Shown here: piece by piece, positions 5,852-6,075 of the stretch
How positions within the stretch are numbered: position 1 is the first letter of the stretch
Layout of the letters: every line of letters starts with the position of its first letter
Assembly: GCA_934358235.1 (NCBI GenBank)
Contig: CAKRKK010000149.1
Span: forward strand, 1-6,075
Reading direction: 5' to 3'
Source: an uncultured Lachnospira sp.
GTDB lineage: Bacteria > Bacillota > Clostridia > Lachnospirales > Lachnospiraceae
DNA: 6,075 nt
The notes under the pieces: model-generated
The model's input: the letters and a program-made list of their open reading frames with translations, nothing else
Told to the model about the DNA's origin: nothing
Databases searched by the model: none
Program-made: the position numbers and the translations under genes

Positions 5852-5920
5852 CGTGATTCACATATTCGGTGATTTACTTATTTGGTGATTTACTTGGTGA
5901 TGCACTTTGCGATTTAATTA
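5852..5920 (+). repeat. Degenerate GGTGATTTACTT repeats downstream of gatB
   Basis: GGTGATTTACTT occurs exactly at 5868-5879 and 5884-5895. Related copies are CGTGATTCACAT (5852-5863), GGTGATGCACTT (5896-5907) and TGCGATTTAATT (5908-5919). The spacing is 16, 16, 12 and 12 bp. Stop-free reading through this stretch is a by-product of the repeats. No function is recognised. Confidence 0.65.
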
Positions 5921-5926
5921 TTGGCA

Positions 5927-5961
5927 TTGACGTTGACATTGACATTAATACTGGTATTGAC
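5927..5961 (+). repeat. Short TTGAC repeats
   Basis: TTGAC appears at 5927-5931, 5933-5937 and 5939-5943 in a 6-bp period, and again at 5957-5961. Several look like -35 boxes (TTGACA at 5933, 5939 and 5957), but I find no -10 box at a usual distance: the nearest good one, TAAAAT at 5984-5989, is 21 bp from the last. I therefore list it as simple repeat sequence and not as a promoter. Confidence 0.55.
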
Positions 5962-5982
5962 ACGCTGAACACCGAAAACGGA

Positions 5983-6010
5983 ATAAAATGGTGTGAATAC
6001 GCCATTTTAT
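5983..6010 (+). terminator. Terminator-like hairpin after gatB
   Basis: ATAAAATGGTGT (5983-5994) pairs with ACGCCATTTTAT (5999-6010) over 12 bp, including one G-U pair, around the tetraloop GAAT. The A run before and T run after a TGGTGT/ACGCCA core resemble a weak, possibly bidirectional intrinsic terminator. It is the best candidate end for the operon transcript, 172 bp after the gatB stop. The T run is short (TTTTAT) and belongs to the stem, so the call is moderate. Beyond it, 6011-6075 shows nothing except a small ATTGC/GCAAT inverted repeat at 6040-6052. Confidence 0.5.
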
Positions 6011-6075
6011 GTGGCTTAAGGTGTCATGGGACTGCGGAAATTGCATGGCAATGAAGCAATCCGGTTACATCAGTG

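Noticed and set aside
5933..5989. Promoter for a gene to the right, from repeated TTGACA boxes and TAAAAT
   Set aside because: The best spacing is 21 bp, and the -10 candidate is inside the hairpin at 5983-6010.
5869..6054. A 61-codon frame from GTG on the plus strand
   Set aside because: It has no ribosome binding site, its peptide simply mirrors the DNA repeats (GD and ID runs), it runs through the terminator-like hairpin, and it resembles no family I know.

Overview
The window carries a complete indirect aminoacylation operon of an AT-rich, low-GC Gram-positive bacterium. In order it has a sigma-70-type promoter, a long T-box riboswitch with its intrinsic terminator, aspS, gatC, gatA and gatB, all on the plus strand. 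The T-box leader, the strong purine-rich ribosome binding sites, the AT-rich codon use and the linkage of aspS to gatCAB all point to Clostridia. A Lachnospiraceae-like gut anaerobe is my best guess, but the family is inferred from style and not proven.

Layout: 9-38 is a promoter with a perfect -35 box. About 45-430 is the T-box leader: Stem I with a specifier loop, a long Stem II region, the F-box/GAGTGG region, the T-box sequence with its antiterminator, and an overlapping 11-bp terminator with six T. 431-562 is an untranslated stretch without recognisable genes. aspS (563-2308) is followed by a 163-bp gap that holds two copies of a hairpin-bearing repeat. gatC (2472-2765) is followed by a gap that holds four exact-length 22-bp tandem units. 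gatA is best started at 2920 (to 4365), and gatB (4381-5811) follows after 15 bp. The last 264 bp contain a 13-bp duplication across the gatB stop, short degenerate repeats and a terminator-like hairpin at 5983-6010. No gene is recognised there.

How the genes work together: an aspartyl-tRNA synthetase, probably non-discriminating, charges tRNA-Asn (as well as tRNA-Asp) with aspartate. GatCAB then amidates Asp-tRNA-Asn to Asn-tRNA-Asn, and Glu-tRNA-Gln to Gln-tRNA-Gln. The T-box reads the charging state of the tRNA. Its canonical specifier is AAC (Asn), but the preceding base makes an overlapping GAA (Glu) codon, the arrangement described for the two-codon T-box of the Clostridium acetobutylicum transamidation operon. 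The leader could therefore sense both amino-acid branches served by the operon.

The genes themselves are ordinary, intact housekeeping genes. What is unusual is that both sizeable internal gaps (aspS-gatC and gatC-gatA) and the tail hold different structured repeats. I see no mobile element, CRISPR array, rRNA or tRNA gene, and no evidence for an undescribed multi-gene system.
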